From an uncultured Lachnospiraceae bacterium (GTDB lineage Bacteria; Bacillota; Clostridia; Lachnospirales; Lachnospiraceae), in assembly GCA_947629865.1 (NCBI GenBank), contig CANRFJ010000002.1:62001-126000 (forward strand): DNA of 64,000 bases, read 5' to 3'. Made by a program: the position numbers and the translations under genes. This document shows, piece by piece, positions 52,733 to 60,987 of this stretch (its first letter is position 1; each line of letters opens with the position of its first letter). The notes under the pieces are model-generated. The model saw only the letters and a list, made by a program, of their open reading frames with translations. It had not been told where the DNA came from and did no database searches.

Positions 52733-54091
52733 ATGATGGTTGCACAGATTTTAGCTGTTGTTATTTTTGTTTTTATGTTTGCCATGATTGTCGTAGACAA
52801 AATCGAGCGCCAGTATGTGACGCTGGGCTGCGGGGCCCTGACGCTTGTTCTGGTATTCGGATTATGTATGCACAGTCTGACAGCGATTTGGAATACCCTG
52901 AATGTCAGGACTATTTTTACGATGGATTTCTGGTATCAGGCAGGTGAGTCGGCTGAATCCAGCGGAGGCATTAACTGGGCCACGATTATTTTTATCGCCG
53001 GTATGATGGTGATGGTAGAGGGAATGGCCCGTGTGGGATTTTTCCGCTGGCTCTGCATGAGGATTGCCCAACTGGTTCACTACAAGACGGTGCCGATTTT
53101 TATTACGTTTATGATTATGTCGGCGGTATTGGCGATGTTCATTGACAGTATTACCGTTATTCTGTTTTTGGCGGCTGTGACGGTTGAACTGGCCGGACTG
53201 CTGAAGTTTACGCCGGTTCCCATGATTATGGCGGAGGTGTTCTGCGCCAACCTGGGAGGCTCGGCTACTATGTGCGGAGATCCGCCCAACATCATCATAG
53301 GGACATCCCTGCACTACACGTTTACGGATTTTATCACCAACACAGGCGTAATTGTCGGTGTGGCGCTGATTGCCGTAGTCATATATTTTTACTTTGTATT
53401 CCGGAACGAATTGAAAAAGAAGACCGGAGAGGTTACAGAAAATCCTGAGGAACTTGATCCGAAGAAGATCATTACGGATAAAAAAGGATTTGTCATCAGC
53501 TGCATTATTTTTCTCTGCGCTGTTGTGATGCTCATCACACATGCCCAGACGGGGCTGACGGTAGCGTTCATCGGGCTGTTTATCGCCCTTGTGACGCTGT
53601 TGGCGGCCGGCAAAGCGGCAGGCTCGATACTGAAAAAGGTGGACTATAAGACGCTGCTGTTTTTCGTTGGATTGTTCATCGTGGTAAACGGTCTGGAGGA
53701 GACAGGTATACTGAAGATTATCGCCAATTTCATCGGAAGCATCAGCGGCGGTAACGTATATGTGATCGTGGGTATTATCCTGTGGATTTCCGCCATTGCC
53801 AGCGCAGTAGTAGACAATATTCCTTTTGCAGCTACGATGGTTCCGGTGATTCGCACACTGTCCCAGACGCAGGGAGTAGGCCTCCCCATACTTGCCTGGG
53901 CCATGGCGATTGGAACCGACGTGGGTGGCAGTGCGACTCCGATTGGAGCATCGGCTAATGTCGTGGGCATTGCGGTGGCGGAAAAGAACGGCCATCATAT
54001 CGGCTGGGGCAAGTATTGCAAGTCGGTGATGCCTGTGACGGTATTGGTGCTGCTCATTGCGACGGCGATTCTTTTTGTCCGATATTTATAA
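52733..54091 (+). CDS. ArsB/NhaD family (SLC13-like) membrane transporter
   Basis: A 452-residue ion transporter with about eleven helices. The family core motif is MFIDSITVILFLAAVTVEL and ANLGGSATMCGDPPNIIIGTSL, and the second half repeats it with VVDNIPFAATMVPVIR and GTDVGGSATPIGASANVVG. ArsB/NhaD members exchange Na+ or H+ or export oxyanions; no ars genes are nearby, so Na+/H+ exchange or organic-anion transport is more likely. ATG at 52733 is preceded by AGGAGGT; a longer frame from 52652 has no ribosome site. The BspA-like gene follows after 36 bp. Confidence 0.88.
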   Translation: MMVAQILAVVIFVFMFAMIVVDKIERQYVTLGCGALTLVLVFGLCMHSLTAIWNTLNVRTIFTMDFWYQAGESAESSGGINWATIIFIAGMMVMVEGMARVGFFRWLCMRIAQLVHYKTVPIFITFMIMSAVLAMFIDSITVILFLAAVTVELAGLLKFTPVPMIMAEVFCANLGGSATMCGDPPNIIIGTSLHYTFTDFITNTGVIVGVALIAVVIYFYFVFRNELKKKTGEVTENPEELDPKKIITDKKGFVISCIIFLCAVVMLITHAQTGLTVAFIGLFIALVTLLAAGKAAGSILKKVDYKTLLFFVGLFIVVNGLEETGILKIIANFIGSISGGNVYVIVGIILWISAIASAVVDNIPFAATMVPVIRTLSQTQGVGLPILAWAMAIGTDVGGSATPIGASANVVGIAVAEKNGHHIGWGKYCKSVMPVTVLVLLIATAILFVRYL

Positions 54092-54127
54092 ATTAAATAT
54101 AAAACAAAATACAGGAGGAAAATTTTT

Positions 54128-56086
54128 ATGCGGAAAATAGGTTTTGTGGTAGTAGTTATGTTTATGGCCATGTTGGCCGTGTCTGTGCCGGCGGAGGCAA
54201 AGAAGACATACTATGATAAGGATTATTCATATCAGGTAAAGGACAGGGAAGCTATCGTGACAGGATGTTACAAGTATCCCCAGGAAGGAAAATTGATTAT
54301 ACCTTCCAGTCTCGGTGGATTTCCGGTGACAGGGATTGCTTCAAGGACGTTTGCCGAGGACAAGTGGTCTGCTGTATACATACCGGATACGGTGGAGCAG
54401 ATTGACGGGTATGCTTTCATAGGTTGCAAAATGGTGTCTGTCCGGCTCCCTAAAAATTTGAAAAAAATAGAGATGTCGACTTTTGAGAGCTGTAGGAAAC
54501 TTACTTCTATCACTTTCAACAAAAAATTGACGAGTATTGGCGACTTAGCGTTTGCAGATTGTACTTCCTTGAAAAAGGTTACTTTGCCGTCTTCTCTGGA
54601 GGAGATTGATGATGAGGCGTTTGCATACTGCTATAAGCTGGCGACCGTGAAACTCAATAAAAAACTCCGCAAGATTGGTGAGTGCGCTTTTCGCAAATGT
54701 TACAAACTAAAGAAGATTACCCTTCCCTCCCATTTGAACGTTGTGGGGGAAAGAGCGTTTTTGTCGTGCAAGGATCTGAGTGCTGTTTATTTTAAAAATG
54801 CAGGGACAAAACTAAAGAGAGGTGTGTTCCGGCGCTGTACTTCATTGAAAAAGCTGGATTTGCCAAAGAAACTGAGGAGTATACCGGAGGAGACCTTTGT
54901 TGGCTGCAGCGCCCTCAGAGAAGTTGCGTTGCCGAAGACAATTTCCATTATTCGGAAAAGGGCTTTTGCGGATTGTACTTCCCTGAAAAAAATCGTGATG
55001 AATAAGAAGGCGTATGCCATTGGCGACCGCGCCTTTGAGGGTAGCGGCCTCAGGAAAATCAAGATGAACCGGCAAATGCAATTTATCGGGAATGGAGCGT
55101 TCCGTGACACGGATATACGGAGTATTACGCTGGGTTCCCGTGTGACCTACATAGGCAACCGGATTTTTTCCGATTGCAAAAAACTCCAACGGGTATATAT
55201 ACCGGCTAGCGTAAAGGGAATTAATCCGGGCGCCTTTAACAACTGTACGAGTCTCCGGGCGATCAATGTGGCGTCCGGCAATGCAAATTACTGCAGCGAG
55301 GCGGGGGTTCTCTACAATGCGTCAAAGACAAAACTGATTCAGTATCCGCTGCACAAGACAAACAGCTCCTTCCGCACACCGGGCAGTCTTCAGCGGATTC
55401 GCTCCCGTGCTTTTTCCGGAAATCTGTACCTAAAAAATGTGACGACGTCTGCGGATTCCATTGGCAGCCGTGCCTTTTATGAGATGAAAAATCTCCGCTC
55501 CGTCACACTCTTATCCGGCGTGAGGAGGATTGGAGAGTCGGCATTTGACAATGATTTCCGGCTGAACAAAATAACGGTGCCGGATTCGGTCACTCATATT
55601 GGGCCCCGCGCTTTTGCGTTCAGCAATGTGCGTACCCTGCACATTCCCTCCGCTCTGACTTCATTTGACAAGAGCGCTGTATACGACTGCACAAAACTGG
55701 CGTATTTTACAGGCGGAGGCGGCAGATACCGCGTGAAGGAAGGCGTCCTGTACAATGGAAATATGACAAAGCTGATCAAGTATCCGGCCAGAAAAGCGGG
55801 CAGTACATTTACCGCGCCGAATTCGGTGAGGAGTGTTTCAGCCTGGGCCTTTGAGTACTGCGCCAATCTGACTAAACTGTATTTTGGAAAGAATCTCGAT
55901 AATCTGGGGTATCGCGCTATATATAAGGCAAAAAAATTAAGGTCCCTTGTCCTTGACACCAAAAAACTGGGATATTGTACCTTGAGCGTGAACTCCTGCC
56001 ACAAACTGGCTGTGATTGTGGCGCCGAATAATTCTTTGATGAGGGAATTGGCGGATGAAGCCAACGTAACGTTGATTACGCTGTAG
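54128..56086 (+). CDS. Secreted BspA-like leucine-rich-repeat (LRR_5) protein
   Basis: A 652-residue exported protein. After a signal peptide (FVVVVMFMAMLAVSVPAEA) the whole chain consists of BspA/Treponema-type LRRs of about 23 residues (for example IGDLAFADCTSLKKVTLPSSLEEI), roughly twenty units interrupted by two short inserts around GGVLYN-like segments (EAGVLYNASKTKLIQYP; KEGVLYNGNMTKLIKYP). Such proteins bind fibronectin or other bacteria in oral and gut species. No anchor is visible. AGGAGGA precedes the ATG. It shares a transcript with the transporter upstream and ends at a terminator. Confidence 0.87.
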   Translation: MRKIGFVVVVMFMAMLAVSVPAEAKKTYYDKDYSYQVKDREAIVTGCYKYPQEGKLIIPSSLGGFPVTGIASRTFAEDKWSAVYIPDTVEQIDGYAFIGCKMVSVRLPKNLKKIEMSTFESCRKLTSITFNKKLTSIGDLAFADCTSLKKVTLPSSLEEIDDEAFAYCYKLATVKLNKKLRKIGECAFRKCYKLKKITLPSHLNVVGERAFLSCKDLSAVYFKNAGTKLKRGVFRRCTSLKKLDLPKKLRSIPEETFVGCSALREVALPKTISIIRKRAFADCTSLKKIVMNKKAYAIGDRAFEGSGLRKIKMNRQMQFIGNGAFRDTDIRSITLGSRVTYIGNRIFSDCKKLQRVYIPASVKGINPGAFNNCTSLRAINVASGNANYCSEAGVLYNASKTKLIQYPLHKTNSSFRTPGSLQRIRSRAFSGNLYLKNVTTSADSIGSRAFYEMKNLRSVTLLSGVRRIGESAFDNDFRLNKITVPDSVTHIGPRAFAFSNVRTLHIPSALTSFDKSAVYDCTKLAYFTGGGGRYRVKEGVLYNGNMTKLIKYPARKAGSTFTAPNSVRSVSAWAFEYCANLTKLYFGKNLDNLGYRAIYKAKKLRSLVLDTKKLGYCTLSVNSCHKLAVIVAPNNSLMRELADEANVTLITL

Positions 56087-56117
56087 ACAGATACTATACA
56101 GAGGATATTTATTATTG

Positions 56118-56155
56118 TGGCGTCCGTTCTGCAAAGCGGACGCCATAATTGTTTT
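56118..56155 (+). terminator. Intrinsic terminator after the BspA-like gene
   Basis: TGGCGTCCG pairs with CGGACGCCA (9 bp) over a 10-base loop, followed by TAATTGTTTTT. Confidence 0.7.
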
Positions 56156-56208
56156 TGGGAAAGACAAAGGAAGATAAAAGGCAAAAGACGGAAAATACGA
56201 TAAATCAC

Positions 56209-56237
56209 TTGCATTTTCGGGACTGATATGATAATAT
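56209..56237 (+). promoter_or_regulatory. Promoter of the four-tRNA operon
   Basis: TTGCAT and TAATAT are separated by 17 bases, about 25 bases before the first tRNA. Confidence 0.6.
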
Positions 56238-56262
56238 ATCTAATGTTGACGCAAAAAAGTAT

Positions 56263-56334
56263 GGCTCCATGGTCAAGTGGTTAAGACACCGCCCTTTCAC
56301 GGCGGTAACAGGGGTTCAAATCCCCTTGGAGTCA
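56263..56334 (+). tRNA. tRNA-Glu (TTC)
   Basis: Full cloverleaf: acceptor GGCTCCA with TGGAGTC (one G-U), anticodon stem CCGCC/GGCGG around CTTTCAC (anticodon TTC), and T-loop GTTCAAATC. The 3' CCA is not encoded. First of a cluster of four. Confidence 0.95.
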
Positions 56335-56356
56335 TTGGCAGATTTTCTGCTGCTTG

Positions 56357-56430
56357 GGACCTTTAGCTCAGTTGGTTAGAGCATCCGGCTCATAACCGGA
56401 CGGTCCGGGGTTCGAGTCCCCGAGGGTCCA
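56357..56430 (+). tRNA. tRNA-Met (CAT)
   Basis: Acceptor GGACCTT with AGGGTCC, D-arm AGCTCAGTTGGTTAGAGC, anticodon stem CCGGC/ACCGG region with CTCATAA loop (anticodon CAT) and T-loop GTTCGAGTC. The paired G1-C72 end suggests an elongator rather than an initiator. A CAT anticodon modified to read Ile cannot be excluded by sequence. Confidence 0.9.
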
Positions 56431-56434
56431 TACT

Positions 56435-56508
56435 GGCCCAGTGGCTCAGTTGGTTAGAGCGCCGCCCTGTCACGGCGGAGGCCGTGGGTTCGAGTCCCAT
56501 CTGGGTCG
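56435..56508 (+). tRNA. tRNA-Asp (GTC)
   Basis: Acceptor GGCCCAG with CTGGGTC (one G-U), anticodon stem CCGCC/GGCGG around CTGTCAC (anticodon GTC), T-loop GTTCGAGTC and discriminator G, the Asp identity base. Four bases separate it from tRNA-Met. Confidence 0.95.
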
Positions 56509-56555
56509 TTGCGTATTCCGGCGAAGTTTTGACGGAATACCGGACAAATTTCTAA

Positions 56556-56641
56556 GCTGGTGTGGCGGAACTGGCAGACGCCCAGGACTTAAAATCCTGT
56601 GGGTGGTGACACCCGTACCGGTTCGATTCCGGTTACCAGCA
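56556..56641 (+). tRNA. tRNA-Leu (TAA)
   Basis: An 86-nt class II tRNA with a long variable arm (TGGGTGGTGACACCCG), acceptor GCTGGTG with TACCAGC, anticodon loop CTTAAAA (TAA) and T-loop GTTCGATTC. Its product is charged by LeuS encoded at 16.5 kb. Confidence 0.95.
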
Positions 56642-56699
56642 TAAAAAGAAAACCGCTCAAAAGGCGGTGCAGTGAAGGGATTTATAATCTCTGGAAATT

Positions 56700-56737
56700 C
56701 GGCGTAGTCGTGAAGATCGGCTATGCCGTTTTTTTGC
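56700..56737 (+). terminator. Intrinsic terminator of the tRNA operon
   Basis: CGGCGTAG pairs with CTATGCCG (one G-U) and is followed by TTTTTTTGCTTT, about 60 bp after tRNA-Leu. Confidence 0.7.
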
Positions 56738-56815
56738 TTTCCCCCTGCGCGTCGTTTCACTGCAGGACTCTCCCGGCATAGAATGAAGGGAGACATTTTT
56801 TTGAGCGAGGGCGAT

Positions 56816-57958
56816 ATGCAGATTTACATTGTGGAGCCGGGCGATACGATTGACCGGATCGCCGCTTTATATGGCGTGACACCAGAGGAAATTTCCTATG
56901 TCAACCAGATTCCCGCCCCTTACAGGCTGGCGGTGGGCCAGGCCGTGCTGATCCCCACGGGGGAGGACGCTGGCGGGGCGGGGGCAGAACGCGCAGCGAC
57001 CTCCAACGGCTATGCCTATCCGTTTATCAGTCCGTGGGTTCTGCGCCAGACACTTCCGTATCTCAGCAGCCTGTATGTTTTTTCCTACGGATTTACCGGA
57101 ACAGGGGAGCTGATTCCTCCGGCCGTCTCAGATGAATGGCTGATTCGGGAGGCATATCAGTACGCCACTGCGCCGGTGCTCGTCCTGACGCCGTTGGGAG
57201 CAGATGGAAAATTCAACAACAATCTGATTCATGCGGTGGTAAATGATGAGGCGGCGGAGGAGAACCTGATTGAAAATATACGGATAACGGTTCTTGAAAA
57301 GGGATTTCAGGGGGTAGATGTGGATTTTGAATACATTCTGGCGGAGGACAGGGATTTGTTCACCCGTTTTGTCGGTGAACTGCGGGAGAGTATGAACCGG
57401 CTGGGAATTACTGTAAGCGTGGCGCTCGCCCCGAAGACGTCGGCGGATCAGCCGGGGCTTCTCTATGAGGGGAAGGACTACCGGGGGCTGGGCGAGGCAG
57501 CCGACGAGGTTCTGCTAATGACGTATGAATGGGGCTACACGTATGGGCCCGCCATGGCGGTGGCGCCTCTCAACAAGGTGCGTCAGGTGGTGGAGTACGC
57601 CCTGACGGAAATCCCCGCAGAGAAGATCCATCTGGGGATCCCCAACTACGGGTACGACTGGACGCTTCCCTATGTCCGCGGCGAGAGCAGGGCGGTCACT
57701 ATCGGTAATATAGAAGCGGTGCAGATCGCCATTGAAAATTCCGTGCCCATCCGGTTTGATGAAACAGCCCGCTCTCCCTTTTTTCTCTATCAGAGGGACG
57801 GGAGGGAGCACGAGGTATGGTTTGAAGATGTGAGGAGCATGAGGGATAAATTCAATCTTGTCACGGAGTACAATCTGAGGGGCATCGGCGTCTGGCAGAT
57901 TATGCGCCTGTACCGGCCGATGTGGCTGCTCTACACGGATATGTACTATGTGGTGTGA
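56816..57958 (+). CDS. LysM and GH18 protein, YaaH/SleL-type spore cortex hydrolase
   Basis: A 380-residue protein: an N-terminal LysM domain (IYIVEPGDTIDRIAALYGVT) followed by a GH18 barrel with the catalytic motif GVDVDFEYIL (acid/base Glu about residue 173) and a C-terminal YNLRGIGVWQIMR strand. This order matches YaaH/SleL N-acetylglucosaminidases, which cut cortex peptidoglycan during spore germination. There is no signal peptide, as in other spore-coat members. Starts at TTG 56801 (good GGGAG site) and ATG 56783 are also possible; ATG 56816 begins directly at the LysM domain. It converges on leuA. Confidence 0.85.
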   Translation: MQIYIVEPGDTIDRIAALYGVTPEEISYVNQIPAPYRLAVGQAVLIPTGEDAGGAGAERAATSNGYAYPFISPWVLRQTLPYLSSLYVFSYGFTGTGELIPPAVSDEWLIREAYQYATAPVLVLTPLGADGKFNNNLIHAVVNDEAAEENLIENIRITVLEKGFQGVDVDFEYILAEDRDLFTRFVGELRESMNRLGITVSVALAPKTSADQPGLLYEGKDYRGLGEAADEVLLMTYEWGYTYGPAMAVAPLNKVRQVVEYALTEIPAEKIHLGIPNYGYDWTLPYVRGESRAVTIGNIEAVQIAIENSVPIRFDETARSPFFLYQRDGREHEVWFEDVRSMRDKFNLVTEYNLRGIGVWQIMRLYRPMWLLYTDMYYVV

Positions 57959-57963
57959 GGACG

Positions 57964-57994
57964 GAAAAAGGGGCTCCGCCAGGCGGAACCCCTT
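57964..57994 (-). terminator. Intrinsic terminator of leuA
   Basis: On the minus strand AAGGGGTTCCGCC and GGCGGAGCCCCTT pair with one mismatch and are followed by TTTTCCGT. It lies about 20 bp past the leuA stop and may also serve the convergent GH18 gene. Confidence 0.65.
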
Positions 57995-58015
57995 GAAACT
58001 ACATATATGCGATTA

Positions 58016-60007
58016 CTATTTTCCGCCGTTGCGGTACTGTATCGGCGTCATGTCATATTTTTTGCGGAAGACGCGGTTAAAGTGTTCCACGTTCGGATAG
58101 CCAACCGCAGAGGCGATGTTCTCCACGGTCATACTGCCGTTTTTCAGGAGCGTCCGGGCCTTTTTTAACCGGATATCTGTCACCAGATCCACGAAATTTT
58201 TTCCGGATTTTTCCCGAATATATTTGCTGATATAGGGCTCGCTCAGATGGAACTGCGCCGCCATGGATTCCAGGGTGACGGTCTGGTAATTGGCCTGAAT
58301 GTAATTTTTCATGGCAATCAGCCGCTCGTCCTTGCAGGATTCATTGTTCTGGATTTCCGGCAGTTTGTTGACGCAGACGCACAGGGCGTGTATGGAGGCC
58401 TTGATGATATCTTCGTCAATACCGGCGCCCCAGTAGACATTGCCCTGACAGGTAATGCTCACAAAGGCGATGGCCCGCGAGGAAGAACCCTGAGTCAGCG
58501 CGTGCTCCTCATAGGCGGATAACTGGTAACTGATGCCGAAGAACTGCTTGATGGTATTGCTCACGGCATCCAGGCGGCCGTTTCCGTTGGCGTCTACAAT
58601 CGTCTTTTTGTCGCCGCAGGCAATCGTGGTTTCTGCCATTATGCCGTCAATCTGCTTGAAGTGGCACTCGCTGATCTGGAAGTACGGCGTCGGCGTGATG
58701 TAGTGCTCCTCAAAGATTTCATATACCCACTGCGGGGACAATTCCCTGTGCTCCTCGTCGGAGACGTTCTTCATCATATAGCCGACTTCCTCACGCATGG
58801 CGTCCGGCAGGGAAATGCCAAAATTCTGTTTTAATATATAGTTGACGCCGCCCTTACCGGACTGGCTGTTGATCCGGATAACGTCGGAGTCATAGGTGCG
58901 TCCCACGTCTTTGGGATCCACCGGAAGGTAGGGCACGCTCCAGGTGTCCAGTTTTTTGTCTTCCCGCCACTGCATACCCTTGGCGATGGCGTCCTGGTGG
59001 GAACCGGAGAAGGCGGTAAACACCAAATCTCCCGCATAGGGCTGGCGGTCATAGACGTTCATTCTGGTAAAGGTCTCGTAGTTTTTCCGGATTCTCGGCA
59101 TATCGGAAAAGTCCAGCTTCGGATCCACGCCGTGGGAAAACATATTCATTGCCAGTGTGACAATGTCCACATTTCCGGTGCGCTCGCCGTTGCCAAACAG
59201 AGTTCCCTCAATGCGGTCGGCTCCGGCAAGTATGCCCAGCTCTGCATCACAGACGCCGCACCCGCGGTCGTTGTGGGGGTGAAGGGACAGAATGACGGCG
59301 TCTCTGTATTTCAGATGCTTGTGAACGTATTCCACCTGGGTGGCAAATACATGCGGCATGGCGTTTTCCACGGTAGTCGGTATGTTGATGATGGCCTTGT
59401 TGTCAGCGTCCGGCTTCCACACATCCAGAACGGCATTGCAGACCTCTACCGCATAGTCTACCTCCGTGCCCGGAAAACTCTCCGGACTGTACTCGAAGGA
59501 AAAACTGCCATCGGTCTCGTCGGCAAGTTCCTTTAATAAGATGGCTCCGTCAATGGCGATCTGCTTTATTTCCTCTTTGCCCTTTTTGAACACCTGCTCC
59601 CGCTGTGCCACGGAGGTGGAGTTGTATAAGTGGACGACGGCATGGGGCGCTCCCTTTACTGCCTCGAATGTCTTCTTGATGATGTGCTCCCTGGCCTGGG
59701 TGAGCACCTGCACGGTCACGTCGTCGGGAATCATGTCCCGCTCGATCAGGGCGCGCATAAATTCATACTCCGTCTCGGAGGCGGCGGGGAATCCCACCTC
59801 GATTTCCTTAAAACCGATTTCGACTAACATCTGGAAAAACTGAAGCTTTTCCTCCAGACTCATCGGCTCGATTAACGCCTGGTTCCCGTCCCGCAAATCC
59901 ACGGAGCACCAGATAGGCGGCGCTGTAATGGCGTCCTTTTTTACCCAGTCGTAGGTGCACTCCGGCGGCATAAAGTATGCCTTTTGATATTTCGTATAAT
60001 TTTCCAT
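58016..60007 (-). CDS. leuA: 2-Isopropylmalate synthase fused to a C-terminal AraC-type DNA-binding domain
   Basis: A 663-residue protein. The first ~555 residues are a complete long-form (type 2) LeuA, which condenses 2-oxoisovalerate with acetyl-CoA in leucine synthesis: [29 protein letters not shown], the metal-binding [34 protein letters not shown], and a LeuA dimer/regulatory domain ([19 protein letters not shown]). The last ~105 residues are an AraC/XylS DNA-binding domain with both helix-turn-helices ([21 protein letters not shown] and [22 protein letters not shown], ending [11 protein letters not shown]). The frame is continuous and the last LeuA strand runs straight into a short linker. 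ATG 60007 follows GGAGG; a longer frame to 60100 runs through the T-box terminator and is rejected. It may be an enzyme that also regulates transcription in response to leucine. Confidence 0.9.
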   Translation of the reverse strand: MENYTKYQKAYFMPPECTYDWVKKDAITAPPIWCSVDLRDGNQALIEPMSLEEKLQFFQMLVEIGFKEIEVGFPAASETEYEFMRALIERDMIPDDVTVQVLTQAREHIIKKTFEAVKGAPHAVVHLYNSTSVAQREQVFKKGKEEIKQIAIDGAILLKELADETDGSFSFEYSPESFPGTEVDYAVEVCNAVLDVWKPDADNKAIINIPTTVENAMPHVFATQVEYVHKHLKYRDAVILSLHPHNDRGCGVCDAELGILAGADRIEGTLFGNGERTGNVDIVTLAMNMFSHGVDPKLDFSDMPRIRKNYETFTRMNVYDRQPYAGDLVFTAFSGSHQDAIAKGMQWREDKKLDTWSVPYLPVDPKDVGRTYDSDVIRINSQSGKGGVNYILKQNFGISLPDAMREEVGYMMKNVSDEEHRELSPQWVYEIFEEHYITPTPYFQISECHFKQIDGIMAETTIACGDKKTIVDANGNGRLDAVSNTIKQFFGISYQLSAYEEHALTQGSSSRAIAFVSITCQGNVYWGAGIDEDIIKASIHALCVCVNKLPEIQNNESCKDERLIAMKNYIQANYQTVTLESMAAQFHLSEPYISKYIREKSGKNFVDLVTDIRLKKARTLLKNGSMTVENIASAVGYPNVEHFNRVFRKKYDMTPIQYRNGGK

Positions 60008-60019
60008 TTTGTTCCTCCA

Positions 60020-60408
60020 TTCCTGCTGCAATAAAAAATCTTCCGTTTCCACAACCATGCGGTTGTAGAGACGAAAGATGATATTCTCCCGCGGTACCAC
60101 TCTACTTCATGTCCGGTCTCCCGAACCATGCCCTTGCCGGCACTAACATGCCTCTCCCCTGTAACGGTGGGCTTCCGGCCTACTCTACTGTGCGGCGGCT
60201 CCGGAGGGAGAAAATCCACCCTGTTCCGGGCGCGGCGCCGGGTTCAAGTACGCAGCTCAGAGGCGAGTTCGCTGTAATCCTTTTACTGCCTTGCACCGGA
60301 CGGCAGCTCTCTGTAAAAAGCAGTACAGGTACTATTCCTCATCCTTGCCTTTGCTTATATCGTCGGTCATTGTCTGTGAAAACAGAATTTTTTGCCTTTT
60401 TTGTCTTC
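60020..60408 (-). promoter_or_regulatory. T-box riboswitch leader, leucine (CUC specifier)
   Basis: A leader of about 390 nt before leuA. On the minus strand it has GATGAGGAATAGTA and the AGAGAGCTG distal stem I features, GAACTCGCCTCTGAG with specifier CTC (complement at 60265-60267), the T-box sequence AGAGTGGTACCGCGG (60089-60103), and a terminator (60031-60080) whose stem is followed by TTTTTTATTGC. Uncharged tRNA-Leu would stabilise the antiterminator and allow leuA expression. Confidence 0.92.
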
Positions 60409-60414
60409 GCGTAC

Positions 60415-60442
60415 ATTATATCATAAAAATATTCAAATGCAA
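60415..60442 (-). promoter_or_regulatory. Promoter of the leuA T-box transcript
   Basis: Minus-strand TTGCAT and TATAAT with 16-base spacing, predicting a start near 60408. The -35 overlaps the palindrome at 60441-60462 by two bases. Confidence 0.6.
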
Positions 60443-60462
60443 CTGATTAAATTTAATCAGTT
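60441..60462. promoter_or_regulatory. Perfect 22-bp palindrome upstream of leuA, candidate operator
   Basis: AACTGATTAAATTTAATCAGTT is its own reverse complement. It abuts the -35 of leuA, where an activator or repressor could act. The AraC domain fused to LeuA is an attractive but unproven ligand; AraC proteins more often bind direct repeats. Confidence 0.55.
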
Positions 60463-60522
60463 TTATTGATATATTTTAATATTCCGGCGGAGCGGCTCAA
60501 ACGGCGAGCCCACTTTGGCAGG

Positions 60523-60552
60523 AGCGGAAAAGGCCGCAGCGGAAAAGGCCGC
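60523..60552. repeat. Two tandem copies of a 15-bp sequence
   Basis: AGCGGAAAAGGCCGC occurs at 60523-60537 and again at 60538-60552 in the gap between the leuA palindrome and the small RNA promoter. Nothing else is seen in 60463-60594. Confidence 0.7.
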
Positions 60553-60594
60553 GGGCAAAAACCGCTTTTCATCTCCGGAGGCGAAAAATTTCAT

Positions 60595-60623
60595 TTGACG
60601 AATACGGAGGAGCGTGGTATAGT
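60595..60623 (+). promoter_or_regulatory. Promoter of a candidate small RNA
   Basis: TTGACG and TATAGT are separated by exactly 17 bases. No protein-coding frame with a ribosome site follows. Confidence 0.6.
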
Positions 60624-60629
60624 TTAGAT

Positions 60630-60752
60630 AAGAAAGGGAAGCCATTCAGACTTCCCTCTGGAAAACCGGAAGCGGTTTACCCTTTGTAATAGTTTTAACC
60701 TCTTAATGAGGTCGCCGTCATTACGTATCGGGTAATGGCGGCTTACTTTTTG
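60630..60752 (+). ncRNA. Candidate small noncoding RNA of unknown class
   Basis: A transcript of about 123 nt is bounded by a consensus-like promoter and an intrinsic terminator (60714-60724 with 60732-60742, 11 bp, followed by TTACTTTTT). Inside are a GGGAAG/CTTCCC hairpin, CCGGAAGCGGTTTACC and a CCTC-TTAAT-GAGG hairpin directly before the terminator. It does not fit 6S, 4.5S or tmRNA as I know them. The only frame, of nine codons, has no ribosome site. A leader without a gene (attenuator) is the alternative; the next gene is tRNA-Arg, with its own promoter. Confidence 0.5.
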
Positions 60753-60792
60753 CCCTTAAAGATCTCCGGAAAAGGTCGCAGGCAAAAAGGAC

Positions 60793-60821
60793 TTGACTTT
60801 TGCCAGTTCTTCGGGTATTAT
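60793..60821 (+). promoter_or_regulatory. Promoter of tRNA-Arg
   Basis: TTGACT and TATTAT are separated by 17 bases (or TATAAT three bases further), just before the tRNA. Confidence 0.65.
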
Positions 60822-60833
60822 AATATTTGCATT

Positions 60834-60907
60834 GTGCGTGTAGCTCAGCTGGATAGAGCACTTGGCTACGGACCAAGGTGTCGGGAGTTCGAATCTTCTC
60901 ACGCACG
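60834..60907 (+). tRNA. tRNA-Arg (ACG)
   Basis: Acceptor GTGCGTG with CACGCAC, D-arm AGCTCAGCTGGATAGAGC, anticodon loop CTACGGA (ACG, read as inosine-CG after editing) and T-loop GTTCGAATC; discriminator G. Confidence 0.95.
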
Positions 60908-60910
60908 CTG

Positions 60911-60939
60911 AAAAAGGCGTCGGATTCGACGCCTTTTTT
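60911..60939 (+). terminator. Intrinsic terminator of tRNA-Arg
   Basis: AAAAGGCGTCG pairs with CGACGCCTTTT over a GATT loop, followed by TTG. Symmetric, so it could also stop transcription from the other strand. Confidence 0.8.
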
Positions 60940-60945
60940 GTTATT

Positions 60946-60974
60946 GCAAAAACCCCCTGCTCCCTGGAGGGGCG
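60946..60974 (-). terminator. Possible terminator of the DtxR-type gene
   Basis: On the minus strand a GC-rich imperfect hairpin (CCCCTCC with GGGGG) is followed by TTTTTGC. The stem is weaker than that of the tRNA terminator next to it. Confidence 0.4.
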
Positions 60975-60987
60975 TTATTTATAGTTC

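Noticed and set aside
56441-56644. 67-codon frame across the tRNA cluster
   Set aside because: It runs through tRNA-Asp and tRNA-Leu and is a chance frame.
60008-60100. 31-residue N-terminal extension of leuA
   Set aside because: It would translate through the T-box terminator stem; the GGAGG site and homology start at the ATG at 60007.
60463-60645. 60-codon minus-strand frame between leuA and the small RNA
   Set aside because: No ribosome site, crosses the small RNA promoter, low-complexity composition.
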